Positions 19,349-28,516 of a stretch of 64,000 nucleotides of DNA are shown in pieces (position 1 is the first letter of the stretch; every line of letters starts with the position of its first letter). The notes below the pieces were generated by a model. It was given only the letters and a program-made list of their open reading frames with translations, was not told the origin of the DNA and did no database searches. The translations under genes were made by a program, and so were the position numbers. The stretch is taken from positions 1-64,000 of the forward strand of contig NZ_JFHE01000004.1 in assembly GCF_000698555.1 (NCBI RefSeq), in the 5' to 3' direction. This stretch comes from Caballeronia grimmiae (GTDB lineage Bacteria > Pseudomonadota > Gammaproteobacteria > Burkholderiales > Burkholderiaceae).

Positions 19349-19386
19349 AAAAAAGTCACGAGGCAGCCGAAGCCGGCTCGTGACTT
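19349..19386 (-). terminator. Intrinsic terminator after the small secreted protein
   Basis: Minus-strand stem AAGTCACGAG / CTCGTGACTT (10 bp, perfect) with a GC-rich loop, followed by six T. It lies 60 bp downstream of the stop at 19446 and so ends that transcript before DUF427. Confidence 0.88.
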
Positions 19387-19445
19387 GATTATGAGACAAA
19401 CTCCTGCCGCGAGGGAGGGGCAGTCCTGATGCGCGGCTCACCGCA

Positions 19446-19949
19446 TCATTGAATGTTCCAGTGGAACGCCGCCTTGGCCTTGCCCGGCCCGGACACGCTG
19501 ACGGCCTGCTTCTTCTCCTGGTCCTTGTACTTGGCGTAGACGGTGTAATTGCCCGGCGGCAGCTTGACGAGCATGTAAGGGCCCATCGATTCCGTACTGA
19601 GCACTTCGCCGCCCTTCCCGCCAACGATCCGCACGTGCACGCCCGACAGATAGTCGGCGGTCGGGCCCGTGAAGCGCAGCGACAGCGGCCAGTGCGCCTG
19701 TTCGCGCAACAATGCGCGCGATTCGTCGAGACCGACGCCGCCCGACGTGTACGACACCTCACCTTGTTGCTCGATCTGCGGCAGGCCACCGCCGTTGCTG
19801 TTGCCCGCGCTGCCGGTTTCGGCCGTGCCGGCGCTCGCGGCATTCACGCCGCTCGCCGCCTGCGCCCATGCGCCGCTCGTGAATCCCGCGCACAGCGCCG
19901 TCGCCAGCAGCGTCGCCGCCAGCTTTCCCGTTTTGCTCGTCATCGTCAT
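19446..19949 (-). CDS. Secreted protein with carboxypeptidase-regulatory-like domain
   Basis: A 167-residue exported protein. GGAG lies 7 bp before the ATG at 19949, which fixes the start against a longer upstream frame. The signal peptide MTMTSKTGKLAATLLATALC...AWAQ has an AxA-type cleavage site near residue 30. After a Gly/Ser-rich linker comes GVGLDESRALLREQ, then a beta-rich C-terminus with VHVRIVGGKGGEV and PPGNYTVYAKY, resembling carboxypeptidase regulatory/transthyretin-like domains. Function unknown; probably periplasmic. It follows the DegP-like protease gene on the same strand but is more than 120 bp away. Confidence 0.75.
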   Translation of the reverse strand: MTMTSKTGKLAATLLATALCAGFTSGAWAQAASGVNAASAGTAETGSAGNSNGGGLPQIEQQGEVSYTSGGVGLDESRALLREQAHWPLSLRFTGPTADYLSGVHVRIVGGKGGEVLSTESMGPYMLVKLPPGNYTVYAKYKDQEKKQAVSVSGPGKAKAAFHWNIQ

Positions 19950-20079
19950 CGTTATTGGCTCCTTTTCCGATGCCGCCGCGCGCCGGAGCGCCAGCGACGT
20001 CACGCCCCGATGCGCAACTTCAGCGCGATAGGGCACCGCAGCCAGAAAAGCACGCTGCGTGCCCGCCGCGCCCGGCCGT

Positions 20080-21600
20080 TTAGCCCAGATCCACCGGCAC
20101 GAAGATCTGCGCGTCATCCCGCTGGATCAGCAGCGCGATGCTGTCGCCCGCATGGGAGACCATCGCCTTCAGCTGCTGCACGCTGGTGACCGGCTGGCCG
20201 TTGACCGCGAGGATCACGTCGCCGGCCTGAATGCCCGCGCTTGCCGCCGCGCCGTTCGCCTGCTGCACGACCAGCCCGCGCGACAGCGACCCTTCCTGCT
20301 TCTCTTCCGGCGTGAGCGGCCGCACCGCGACGCCGAGCCGCGCATCCTGCGATGCACCGCCCGAGCCGTCACCGGTCGTGTCGGCGCTGGCGGTCTTCGC
20401 ATCCTTCAGCGCGCCGATCTTCACGTCGATGTCCTTCGTGCCCTTGTCGCGCCAGACCTGCACCTTCGCCGACGTGCCCGGCGGCAGCCCCGCAACCTGC
20501 GACGGCAGCGACGTCGAGTCCGTCACCGGCACGCCGTTCAGCGCGACGATCACATCGCCCGGCTGGAGGCCCGCCTTCGCAGCCGGCCCGCCCGGCTCCA
20601 CCGAACTCACGAGCGCGCCCTGCGGCGCCTTCATGCCGAACGAATTGGCGAGCGTCTGGTTCATCGCCTGCACCGTGACGCCGAGGCGCCCGCGATCCAC
20701 ATGGCCCGTCTTGATGAGCGCGTCCTTGACCTTGATCGCTTCATTGATCGGGATGGCGAACGAAAGCCCCTGGAAGCCGCCGGTCTGCGAGTAGATCATC
20801 GAGTTGATGCCGATGACTTCGCCTTGCAGATTGAAGAGCGGCCCGCCCGAGTTGCCCGGATTGACCGGCACGTCGGTCTGGATGAACGGCGTGTAGTTCT
20901 CGTTCGGCAGCGCGCGCGACTTCGCGCTGATGATGCCCGACGTCACGGTGTTGTCGAAACCATAGGGCGAGCCGATCGCCACGACCCACTGGCCGACCTT
21001 GCTGCCGTTCGGATCGCCGATCTTGACGGTCGGCAGGCTTTTCGCGTCGATCTTCAGCACCGCGACATCGGACTGCTTGTCGGCCCCGACGACCTTCGCG
21101 CGGAACTCGCGCTTGTCCGTCAGCTTGACGGTCACGACGTTCGCGTTGTCGACGACATGCGCGTTCGTGAGGATGTAGCCATCGCTGCTCACGATGAAGC
21201 CCGAGCCGAGCCCTTCGCTCGGACGATCCGCGCCTCCGCCTCCGCCGCCGTCGCCGCCGCCCAAGCCGGGGACGTTGCCGTAGAAGCGCTTGAAGAACTG
21301 ATAGAACGGATCGTCCGGGTCCATCGGCAACTGGTTCGCGCCGCCGCGTCGCGCGGACGTCTGCTTCACCACGTGCTTCGCGCTGATGTTCACGACGGCG
21401 GGGCCATAGGTCTCGACGAGGCCCGAGAAATCGGGGACGCCCGTTTTCGCGGCCGCCTCGGCCGGCATCATCGCGGCGGCCTGCGCGGGTGCGATGACCT
21501 GCGGCGCGGCAACGTTGTTGTGACCGGCGACATAGCCCGCCGACAAGGCAACGGCGACGGCGGCAGCGACGGCGCTGCGGGTGACGATCTTCGCTTTCAT
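20080..21600 (-). CDS. Periplasmic Do-family serine endoprotease (DegP/DegQ/MucD)
   Basis: This 506-residue envelope quality-control protease has an N-terminal signal/membrane segment, a trypsin-like domain with the catalytic triad His148 (TNAHVVD), Asp178 (SDVAVLKID) and Ser251 (NPGNSGGPL), and two PDZ domains (around 290-385 and 410-500, each with a PGDVI or AGDVI motif). A glycine-rich loop (residues about 112-123) replaces the usual LA-loop length. The first gene-specific promoter feature is a CTTAA-N6-CTTAA repeat at 21672-21687, the same box found before the nearby two-component system, so regulation by that system is likely. Confidence 0.93.
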   Translation of the reverse strand: MKAKIVTRSAVAAAVAVALSAGYVAGHNNVAAPQVIAPAQAAAMMPAEAAAKTGVPDFSGLVETYGPAVVNISAKHVVKQTSARRGGANQLPMDPDDPFYQFFKRFYGNVPGLGGGDGGGGGGADRPSEGLGSGFIVSSDGYILTNAHVVDNANVVTVKLTDKREFRAKVVGADKQSDVAVLKIDAKSLPTVKIGDPNGSKVGQWVVAIGSPYGFDNTVTSGIISAKSRALPNENYTPFIQTDVPVNPGNSGGPLFNLQGEVIGINSMIYSQTGGFQGLSFAIPINEAIKVKDALIKTGHVDRGRLGVTVQAMNQTLANSFGMKAPQGALVSSVEPGGPAAKAGLQPGDVIVALNGVPVTDSTSLPSQVAGLPPGTSAKVQVWRDKGTKDIDVKIGALKDAKTASADTTGDGSGGASQDARLGVAVRPLTPEEKQEGSLSRGLVVQQANGAAASAGIQAGDVILAVNGQPVTSVQQLKAMVSHAGDSIALLIQRDDAQIFVPVDLG

Positions 21601-21671
21601 CGTGTGCTCCAGATAACAGGTGCGCTGGGGTAGAGCGGACTCTACGGATGATGGAAGATTACGGGGCGTCG

Positions 21672-21687
21672 CTTAAACCGTTCTTAA
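21672..21687 (-). promoter_or_regulatory. CTTAA-N6-CTTAA direct repeat upstream of the DegP-like gene
   Basis: Two exact CTTAA half-sites, 11 bp apart start to start, lie 72-87 bp upstream of the protease start codon. The layout matches the PmrA/QseB-type response-regulator box and is repeated, in the same orientation relative to its gene, before the two-component operon at 25358-25373. Confidence 0.65.
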
Positions 21688-21716
21688 AGCCGCGCAGCGC
21701 TGATCGCGATAGCACG

Positions 21717-21750
21717 AAAAAGGGCGGCTGCCCTATTGGACAGCCGCCCT
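21717..21750 (-). terminator. Intrinsic terminator of the trimeric autotransporter gene
   Basis: Stem GGGCGGCTG / CAGCCGCCC with flanking pairs, small loop, then five T on the minus strand. It lies 32 bp after the stop at 21782. The reverse direction also has a T-rich tail, so it may work both ways. Confidence 0.85.
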
Positions 21751-21781
21751 CTTCTTTGCGCGAAGTCGCTAGTGAGTACGC

Positions 21782-23104
21782 TTAAAACTCGTAGCCGACC
21801 TGACCGCGCACGCCTGTGTCACCGTGCGGCGTGAACGATGCCGCCGCGTTCACGAGCCAACGATTGTTCAGCGAACGATAGGTGCCGCCAAGACCGACTG
21901 CCGTATAGCCCTTGTAATTCGCGACGCCAGCGGCGACGACGGTATTGCCCGGCTGGTTCGGCGTGAGATTCGGCATGGCCATCGCAGCGGCGACGCCCGC
22001 GAACGCTTCGCGTGCGACCGCGTTGACGTTGCTCTGCAGTGCGTTCAACTGGTTCATGTTGGCCGCGTCGGTGCCACGCACGCCCGCCGCTACGTTCGTC
22101 ACGCGACGCTCGTTGCCTGCCGAACCGACCGACACCGTGTTGTCCTCGGATGCCACCGAACGGTCGCCGAGCGCGACGGAGTTGGCCGCAGTGGCCTGCG
22201 CGCCGTTGCCGATCGCCGTTGCGTTGGCACCGGTTGCGGACGCGGGCGAATCGTTAGCCTGCGAGGCCACGATCGAGCTGCCGCCGATGGAAATGTTCTG
22301 CACGCGCTGGTTCAGCGCGTCGACTTCCACGTTGGTCTGGTAGAGCTGCGAGCCGTTGACCGCGTCGGTGCTGGACGCGGAGAGCGCGCCTGCCCCGACA
22401 CCCGTCACCTGACGTGCGCCTTGCGTGCCGGTCACGTCGACGATGGTGCCGTCGGTGTTCTTTGCCACGGTAATGTTGCGCGTAGCCGCGTCCTGCTGAA
22501 CAAGACCTCCGCCGCTGCTCTGCGCGATGCGGCTGTCGAGGTTGGACAGCGCGTCGCCGACGTTATGGAACTGCTGGCCGCCGATGTTATAGGTCGGAGA
22601 TGACCAGGCGCCGTTGCTACTGACGGCTGCCCCGCCGCCGAGCGCGTTCGCTGTCGAGCTTGCGAGCGAATAGAGCTGTGAGCCGTTGATGCCCTCCTTG
22701 CTGGCTGACGAGACAGCGCCGTCCGCCAGATTGATGATGCCTTGGCCGTTCATGTCGACGCGCGTGAGCATCGAGATCCGGTCGTTCGCCATGATCTCGA
22801 CAGTGCCGCTGCCGACCTTCATGTAATCCGGCGAGGTTCCGTTAACGTCCGAAATTTGCGCGAAGTCCCTGCCGTCATTGCTGCACCCGTTTGCCGGAGC
22901 GAAACCGGGGTTGGTAGCACCATTCTGAACGATGGTGCTGATTCCCGTGCCGCCATCGCAGAGAATGACTTGCCCTGCGGCCATCGCCGCCGAGCTTCCC
23001 AACATCATCGCGACTGCTGCGGCCATCACTTTCATGCGGCACGCAATCATCGTTCTAATATTCTTCCGGCAAACATCGCCGTGCCGATGCCTCGTTTTCG
23101 TCAT
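21782..23104 (-). CDS. Trimeric autotransporter adhesin, short (YadA-like)
   Basis: This 440-residue protein is a type Vc secreted surface protein. The signal peptide lies within the first 42 residues (MKVMAAAVAMML...AMA). The passenger has YadA head/neck and stalk elements: NGSQLYSLASSTANAL, ATAIGNGAQATAANSVALGDRSVAS (head repeats) and NVAAGVRGTDAANMNQLNAL (neck). The last 75 or so residues form the YadA anchor, with GVAAAMAMPN...GVANYKGYTAVGLGGTYR and terminal aromatic F (QVGYEF). It is very short for the family, with one head block and a minimal stalk. AGGAGA lies 8 bp before the start. The 233-bp upstream DNA is unusually AT-rich for this genome. Confidence 0.92.
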   Translation of the reverse strand: MTKTRHRHGDVCRKNIRTMIACRMKVMAAAVAMMLGSSAAMAAGQVILCDGGTGISTIVQNGATNPGFAPANGCSNDGRDFAQISDVNGTSPDYMKVGSGTVEIMANDRISMLTRVDMNGQGIINLADGAVSSASKEGINGSQLYSLASSTANALGGGAAVSSNGAWSSPTYNIGGQQFHNVGDALSNLDSRIAQSSGGGLVQQDAATRNITVAKNTDGTIVDVTGTQGARQVTGVGAGALSASSTDAVNGSQLYQTNVEVDALNQRVQNISIGGSSIVASQANDSPASATGANATAIGNGAQATAANSVALGDRSVASEDNTVSVGSAGNERRVTNVAAGVRGTDAANMNQLNALQSNVNAVAREAFAGVAAAMAMPNLTPNQPGNTVVAAGVANYKGYTAVGLGGTYRSLNNRWLVNAAASFTPHGDTGVRGQVGYEF

Positions 23105-23337
23105 TACACCGTCTCCTATGAGAGTTAAACAAAAGACCGGTGCAGACTAATTCAGTGGTGCTCATCAAGCGAAGTAGACATTTCCGAATTTGATTCGCGA
23201 TGCACGTTTATTGTTTTCTTTTATAAAAAGCTAAAAGACTGGCGTCAATATTCGGCGAAATTCAATAGCCTGTTAGCAGCGGTAAGTCGATCAAGCTGCT
23301 TGATACCAAGCATTCCAAACTATTTCATGGCAAGCGA

Positions 23338-24639
23338 TCAAAGCTGCACGACGACCTTCAACCCGCCCGCCGCCGACTCCGCCAACTCGACGCTCGCCCG
23401 ATGCTGGTCCGCGATGCGCCTGACGATCGCGAGCCCGAGCCCGCTTCCCGCGACATCCGTACGCGCCCGATTCGCGCTTTGCCCCACGCGATAGAACCGG
23501 TCGAACACGCGCTCGCGTTCATCGGCGGGAATGCCCGGCCCCGTATCCGCGATTTCGACGATGGGCCGACCGTCGCGCACTTTGAGGCAGACGTCCACGC
23601 GCCCGCCCCTCGGCGTGTATTTGGTGGCGTTGTCGATCAGATTGTTGAACATCACGCGCAGCGAGTCCGGATCGCCGACGACCGTCGCCGGCTCGCTCGC
23701 CTCGATGCCCAGATCGACGCCGCGCTCCTCGGCGACCAGCACGTACGCGCGGACGCAGTCGTCGAGCAGCGCGCGCAAATCGACGGCCTTCGCGACGGCC
23801 TTGCCATCCGGCTCGGAACGCGCCAGCGCGAGCAGTTGCTCCGCCAGCCGCGTCGCGCGCGCGATGCCTTCGTTCAGGTCCGCGAGCGCTTCGCGCCGCG
23901 TCGCGTCGTCCTCGGCGCGCGCAACGAGTTGCGCCTGAATCTTCACGGCGGCGAGCGGCGTGCGCAGTTCATGCGCGGCATCGGCGACGAAGGCCTTCTG
24001 GGTATCGAGCGCAGTCGACAGCCGCGACAGCAGCGCATTGAGCGCCCGCACGAGCGGCCGCACTTCCTGCGGCAAGCGTTGATCGGACAGCGGATCGAGC
24101 GCCTCGGGATGACGCGTGTCGAGCGCGCGCGTCACGCGCTGCAACGGCGCGAGCCCTTGACCGACGATGATCCATATCGCGAGGCCGAGCAGCGGCAACA
24201 GCAGCACGAGCGGCCACAGCGTGCGCCACGCGACGCCGGCCGCGACGCGATTGCGTATCGATAGCGGCTGCGCCAGCTGCACGACGTTATCGCCGACGAT
24301 CGCGCTATAGACGCGCCATTCGCCGCGTGCGGTCATTTCGGTGGAGAAGCCGAGCTCGGCATGCGGTGCGAGCGGCACGCGCGGATGCGAGTAGTACATC
24401 AGCACGCCGTTCCGATTCCATATCTGGATGACGACGCCTTCATCGCTTTCGCTGCGCGATGTGAGCACCGACGAGAACGGCTCCGACGGCAGCGCCGCCG
24501 CGATCTGCTGAAGCTGGTAATCGAAAAGCTCGTTGGCTTCGGCGAGCGCCTGCCGGTAGATCAGCCATCCGGCGAACCCGACGCCGACGATCACGAGCGC
24601 AAGCAGCCAGATGAGCAGTTGGCGGCGAATCGACCGCAT
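23338..24639 (-). CDS. Sensor histidine kinase (QseC/PmrB-like)
   Basis: A 433-residue membrane sensor. TM1 is at residues 8-28 and TM2 near 140-160, enclosing a periplasmic domain of about 110 residues that starts with the QseC-type ELFDYQLQQIA. A HAMP segment leads to the H-box AHELRTPLAAV (His223), N-box NNLIDNATKYTP, and ATP-lid motifs DTGPGIP and GSGLGLAIV. Its start overlaps the regulator's stop (TGATG), showing translational coupling. The ligand is unknown; polymyxin/metal or quorum/adrenergic signals are family precedents only. Confidence 0.92.
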   Translation of the reverse strand: MRSIRRQLLIWLLALVIVGVGFAGWLIYRQALAEANELFDYQLQQIAAALPSEPFSSVLTSRSESDEGVVIQIWNRNGVLMYYSHPRVPLAPHAELGFSTEMTARGEWRVYSAIVGDNVVQLAQPLSIRNRVAAGVAWRTLWPLVLLLPLLGLAIWIIVGQGLAPLQRVTRALDTRHPEALDPLSDQRLPQEVRPLVRALNALLSRLSTALDTQKAFVADAAHELRTPLAAVKIQAQLVARAEDDATRREALADLNEGIARATRLAEQLLALARSEPDGKAVAKAVDLRALLDDCVRAYVLVAEERGVDLGIEASEPATVVGDPDSLRVMFNNLIDNATKYTPRGGRVDVCLKVRDGRPIVEIADTGPGIPADERERVFDRFYRVGQSANRARTDVAGSGLGLAIVRRIADQHRASVELAESAAGGLKVVVQL

Positions 24640-25301
24640 CAGGCGTCCTTCGCGACCATGTAGCCGAGACCGCGCACGTTGCGGATCAGATCGGCGCCGA
24701 GCTTCTTTCTGAGCGAATGGATATACACCTCGACCGTGTTGCTGCCGATCTCCTCGCCCCAGCCGTAGATCTTCTCTTCGAGCTGGCTCTTCGAGAGCAC
24801 CGCCCCGGGCCGCGCCATCAGCGCTTCGAGCAACGCGAACTCACGCGCCGACAAGGCAACGGGCGCACCCGCGAGCGTCACTTGATGACCGACCGGATCG
24901 AGCGTGAGATTGCCGTGCCGCACGAGCGATTCGCCGCGTCCCGCGTGCCGGCGGATCAGCGCGCGCATGCGAGCGCCGAGTTCGTCGAGATCGAAGGGCT
25001 TGACGAGGTAATCGTCCGCGCCGGCGTCGAGGCCCTTCACGCGATCCGCGATCGCATCGCGCGCAGTGACGACCAGCACCGGCAAAGAATTCGCGCGGGC
25101 GCGCAGCGTCTTCAGCACGTCGAGGCCGTCGCGCTTCGGCAGGCCGAGGTCGAGCAGCATCAGATCGTAGGCCTCGCCGGCGACGGCCGTGAGCGCCGCC
25201 TCGCCGTCCTGCACCCAATCGACCGCGAAGCCGTCCGCGCGCAGCGCCTTGCGCACGCCCTCGGCGATCATCCGGTCATCTTCCACTAGCAGGATACGCA
25301 T
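24639..25301 (-). CDS. OmpR-family response regulator (QseB/PmrA-like)
   Basis: A 220-residue regulator with a receiver domain (acidic pocket EDD at 7-9, phospho-acceptor Asp51 in LLLDLGLP, Lys in VKPFD near 101) and a C-terminal winged helix with the DNA-contact RNVRGLGYM. It is coupled to the sensor kinase downstream. A CTTAA-N6-CTTAA repeat 57-72 bp upstream, with a TAGAAT -10 (25331-25336), suggests autoactivation. The same box upstream of the DegP-like gene marks a likely target. Confidence 0.93.
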   Translation of the reverse strand: MRILLVEDDRMIAEGVRKALRADGFAVDWVQDGEAALTAVAGEAYDLMLLDLGLPKRDGLDVLKTLRARANSLPVLVVTARDAIADRVKGLDAGADDYLVKPFDLDELGARMRALIRRHAGRGESLVRHGNLTLDPVGHQVTLAGAPVALSAREFALLEALMARPGAVLSKSQLEEKIYGWGEEIGSNTVEVYIHSLRKKLGADLIRNVRGLGYMVAKDA

Positions 25302-25357
25302 GACATCGTGTGTAAGTAGGGATTCGGTCCATTCTAGCCGCGCAGCCCGGCGGCAGG

Positions 25358-25373
25358 CTTAAGCGCGACTTAA
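25358..25373 (-). promoter_or_regulatory. CTTAA-N6-CTTAA response-regulator box before the two-component operon
   Basis: Exact CTTAA half-sites with 11-bp period. Read on the minus strand, the near half-site overlaps the -35 position of a promoter whose -10 is TAGAAT at 25331-25336, the arrangement of a class II activated promoter. It sits in the intergenic region shared with the divergent PBP4 gene, about 135 bp from its start. Confidence 0.7.
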
Positions 25374-25507
25374 CCGCCGTTCATGCATGGCGGCACGTCC
25401 GTACGAATTCCGCAAGCCGGCTTGTCTACAATACCCGCTTCGCCCGGGCGGGCCCGGCATTTCTATCGGGGCGCCGTCCCCATAACACTCCAAGAACGCA
25501 AGCTCGT

Positions 25508-27106
25508 ATGCCGTTTTTTTCTACGCTTCCCGGTTCCTTCTCCGCGCGTCTGTCGACGTTCGCGCTCGCCACGGCGCTTGCGTGTGCAGCGTTGTCCCAT
25601 TCACCCGATGCCGAGGCCCGCGGCGGCACGAAGTCCGAATCGCAGAGGCATGCGCCGGAGCGCGCAGCGATCGGCGGAGCGAAGGCCAAAGGCGCGAAGA
25701 AAGCTGCTCGCATCGCGGCGCCCGCCGGTCCGCTGCCGGCATCGGTGATGAGCGCGCTCGCGCGGGCGCACGTTCCGCTTTCGTCGATGAGCGTGGTCGT
25801 GCAGCGCATCGGCGGGGCTACGCCGCTCGTCGCCATCAACGCCGACAGACCGATGCTCCCGGCATCGACGATGAAGCTCGTCACGACTTACTCGGCGCTC
25901 TCGATGCTCGGGCCGGACTATCGGTGGAAGACCACCGCCTACGCGGACGGCGACGTCGATACACAAGGCGTCCTGCACGGCAACCTGTATATCCAGGGCA
26001 CCGGCGACCCGAAGCTCGTGCCCGAAGAGCTGATCGACCTCGTCGACCAGATTCGCAAGAGCGGCATTACCGGCATCGACGGCGCGCTCGTGCTTGACAA
26101 GCGCTACTTCGACGCCTCCACGCGCGATCTCCCCGCCTTCGACAACGACGATGCCGCGCCCTACAACGTCGGCCCCGATCCGCTGCTTTACGCGTTCAAG
26201 TCGCTGTCGTTCACGCTGACGCCGAATGCCGACGGCCAGGTCTCCATCGACGTGCTGCCGCAACTCGCGCAACTGCAGATCGACAACGAACTGCGCGTGA
26301 CCCGCGGCGCGTGCGCGGGAACGCTGCCGGCGGCGTCGCCGAGCGTGGCGCAGACGCAGGGCGGCTTCGTGCAGGCATCGTTCATCGGCGACTATCCGTT
26401 GCGTTGCGGCTCGCGCACGATCAACGTCGCGGCCCTCGACCACTCGACGTTCTTCGCCGGCGGCTTTCTCGCGTTGTGGAAGCAGGCGGGCGGCACGTTC
26501 CAGGGCGCGACGCGCGAGGGCCCGACGCCCTCGAGCGCGCGGCTCGTCGGCACGCATCGCAGTCCGGTGCTGTCGGACATCGTTCGCGACATCAACAAGT
26601 ACAGCAACAACGTGATGGCGCGCAATCTGTTCCTCACGGTCGGCGCGGCGCAACTGAAGCCGCCCGCGACGACCGCGAAATCCGCGCAGGCCATTCAGAC
26701 GTTCCTGCGCCGCAGCGCCCTGCCGACGAACGGCCTTGCGCTCGACAACGGCTCGGGCCTGTCGCGCGACGAGACCATCGCGGCGTCATCGCTCGCGGAC
26801 CTCTTGCAGGCGGCGAACGCGAGTCCGGTCGCGCAGGTGTTCGTCGAATCGCTGCCGATCGCGGGTGTCGACGGAACCATGCGCAACCGGCTCGCGAACG
26901 CGGGCGCGGGCGGCAACGCGCACATCAAGACCGGCACGTTGCGCGACGTGCGCGCGATCGCCGGCTATGTCGGCGCGGCGGACGGACAGAGCTACGTCGT
27001 CGTCAGCTTCATCAACGATCCGCGCGCGGAAGCGGCCCGCGCCGCCCACGACGCGCTGCTCGAATGGGTCTACGAAGGCCCGGGCAAGGCGGCCGCCGAC
27101 CAGTAA
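25508..27106 (+). CDS. dacB: D-alanyl-D-alanine carboxypeptidase/endopeptidase (PBP4)
   Basis: This 532-residue periplasmic penicillin-binding protein of family S13 trims or cleaves peptidoglycan cross-links. The active-site motifs are SxxK (Ser120-Lys123, PASTMK), SxN (Ser366-Asn368, KYSNN) and KTG (474-476, HIKTGT). The N-terminal 35 residues form a signal peptide. A basic Lys/Ala-rich stretch at about 40-72 precedes the catalytic domain. It is divergent from the two-component operon and may share regulatory DNA with it. Confidence 0.93.
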   Translation: MPFFSTLPGSFSARLSTFALATALACAALSHSPDAEARGGTKSESQRHAPERAAIGGAKAKGAKKAARIAAPAGPLPASVMSALARAHVPLSSMSVVVQRIGGATPLVAINADRPMLPASTMKLVTTYSALSMLGPDYRWKTTAYADGDVDTQGVLHGNLYIQGTGDPKLVPEELIDLVDQIRKSGITGIDGALVLDKRYFDASTRDLPAFDNDDAAPYNVGPDPLLYAFKSLSFTLTPNADGQVSIDVLPQLAQLQIDNELRVTRGACAGTLPAASPSVAQTQGGFVQASFIGDYPLRCGSRTINVAALDHSTFFAGGFLALWKQAGGTFQGATREGPTPSSARLVGTHRSPVLSDIVRDINKYSNNVMARNLFLTVGAAQLKPPATTAKSAQAIQTFLRRSALPTNGLALDNGSGLSRDETIAASSLADLLQAANASPVAQVFVESLPIAGVDGTMRNRLANAGAGGNAHIKTGTLRDVRAIAGYVGAADGQSYVVVSFINDPRAEAARAAHDALLEWVYEGPGKAAADQ

Positions 27107-27376
27107 TGCGCGCGATGGACCTCGGCGCGACCCGGCTGTCAGTCGGGTGAAACCCGCGTGGTCCGCTCAATTCGCGGACCGGCGACCGAAGAATTGTTCT
27201 ACGAAGTCACGCGCGATGAGGCGCGCGCGGCGTGTACGCTCTAAGACGCGGCGGGGCGCGATGAATGGCATCGCTCGACATCCGCCCTGCTTGCGGCACA
27301 ATCCGATGCAGCAGCACGAGCGGCACATGCAAGCGCCGCGAGACAAGTACAAAACCGAAGAACGGAGACGAGGTCC

Positions 27377-28483
27377 ATGAAGAAGCATCGTTCCACGCGC
27401 GCCGCCCTGGTGCGCTACGCCCGCATCGCCACCGCGAGCGCGGCACTCGCCCTGCTCGCCTCATGCGGCGGCGGTTCAGACGACAACAACTCGACGCCGG
27501 CTGGCGGGATCAAGCTGCAGGTCGTATCGTTCGGCGACAGCCTGTCGGACGTCGGCACCTACACGCCCGTCGCGGCGGCGAACTTCGGCGGCGGACGCTT
27601 CACGACGAACCCGGGCCAGGTGTGGGTGCAGGACGTCGCCCAGTATTACGGCGACACCCTGACGCCGGCGATGACCGGCGGCTTCGGCACGCCGCCGGCG
27701 GCGCAGGCGGGCTTGGGCTACGCGCAGGGCGGCTCGCGCGTGACGAACCCGGTGGGCATCGGCCATCGCGGCACGGACCCGGCGAACTACGCGGGCGCGC
27801 TGACGGTGCCGGTCGCGACGCAGGTCACGAACTATCTGACGTCGCATGGCAGCTTCAACGCCGGGCAACTGGTCATCGTCAACGGCGGCGCGAACGACAT
27901 CCTGTACAACCTGACTGCGGTCCAGGCGGGACAGATGACGCCGGCGCAGGCGTCGGCGGCGATCGGGCAGGCGGCGATCGATCTGGCGGGCATCGTCGGC
28001 AAGATCGTTCAGGGCGGCGCGACGCACGTGCTCGTGTCGAATGTGCCGGACATCGGCGCGACGCCGCAGGGCATGATGAGCACCGCGACGACGCGGGCGC
28101 TGCTGTCGCAGGCATCGCTCGGCTTCAATCAGGCGCTCGCCGCCGCGCTGACGAAGACGGGGCTGATGTCGAAGGTGATCTTCCTGGATATCGCCGGACC
28201 GCTCGCCAACATCACGGCGAACTATCAGCAATACGGTTTCGCGGTGTCGAACACGGGCACGGGCTGCAATCTGCAGGCGATGGCGGCGGCGGCGAAGGCC
28301 TATGGCGAGCCGAATCCGAGCGATTTCGCGACGTCGCTTTTCTGCTCGCCGCAGACGCGCACGACGCCGGACGCGGACCAGACGTATATGTACGCGGATA
28401 CCGTGCATCCGACGACGCATCTGCATGCGCTTTATGCGCAGACGGCGGAGCAGAAGATTGCGGCGGCGGGATTGGGGAAATAA
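27377..28483 (+). CDS. GDSL/SGNH-family esterase lipoprotein
   Basis: A 368-residue exported hydrolase. The signal ends with a lipobox LLASC (Cys30) followed by a Gly/Asp/Asn-rich tether. SGNH block I is SFGDSLSDVGTY with nucleophile Ser55, block III is NGGANDIL, and block V is ADTVHPTTHLHA, which supplies the Asp/His pair. The family includes extracellular lipases/esterases and phospholipases; the substrate is unknown. GGAGACGAGG lies close to the ATG. The 270 bp upstream hold no gene, only a GC hairpin at 27160-27180. Confidence 0.88.
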   Translation: MKKHRSTRAALVRYARIATASAALALLASCGGGSDDNNSTPAGGIKLQVVSFGDSLSDVGTYTPVAAANFGGGRFTTNPGQVWVQDVAQYYGDTLTPAMTGGFGTPPAAQAGLGYAQGGSRVTNPVGIGHRGTDPANYAGALTVPVATQVTNYLTSHGSFNAGQLVIVNGGANDILYNLTAVQAGQMTPAQASAAIGQAAIDLAGIVGKIVQGGATHVLVSNVPDIGATPQGMMSTATTRALLSQASLGFNQALAAALTKTGLMSKVIFLDIAGPLANITANYQQYGFAVSNTGTGCNLQAMAAAAKAYGEPNPSDFATSLFCSPQTRTTPDADQTYMYADTVHPTTHLHALYAQTAEQKIAAAGLGK

Positions 28484-28493
28484 GGTTTTCGGT

Positions 28494-28516
28494 GGCCCCG
28501 CGTTATGCGGGGCTTT
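28494..28516 (+). terminator. Probable weak terminator of the GDSL esterase gene
   Basis: Short stem CCCCGC / GCGGGG with a 5-nt loop and a brief CTTT tail, 12 bp after the stop. The short T tract makes efficiency doubtful. Confidence 0.45.
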
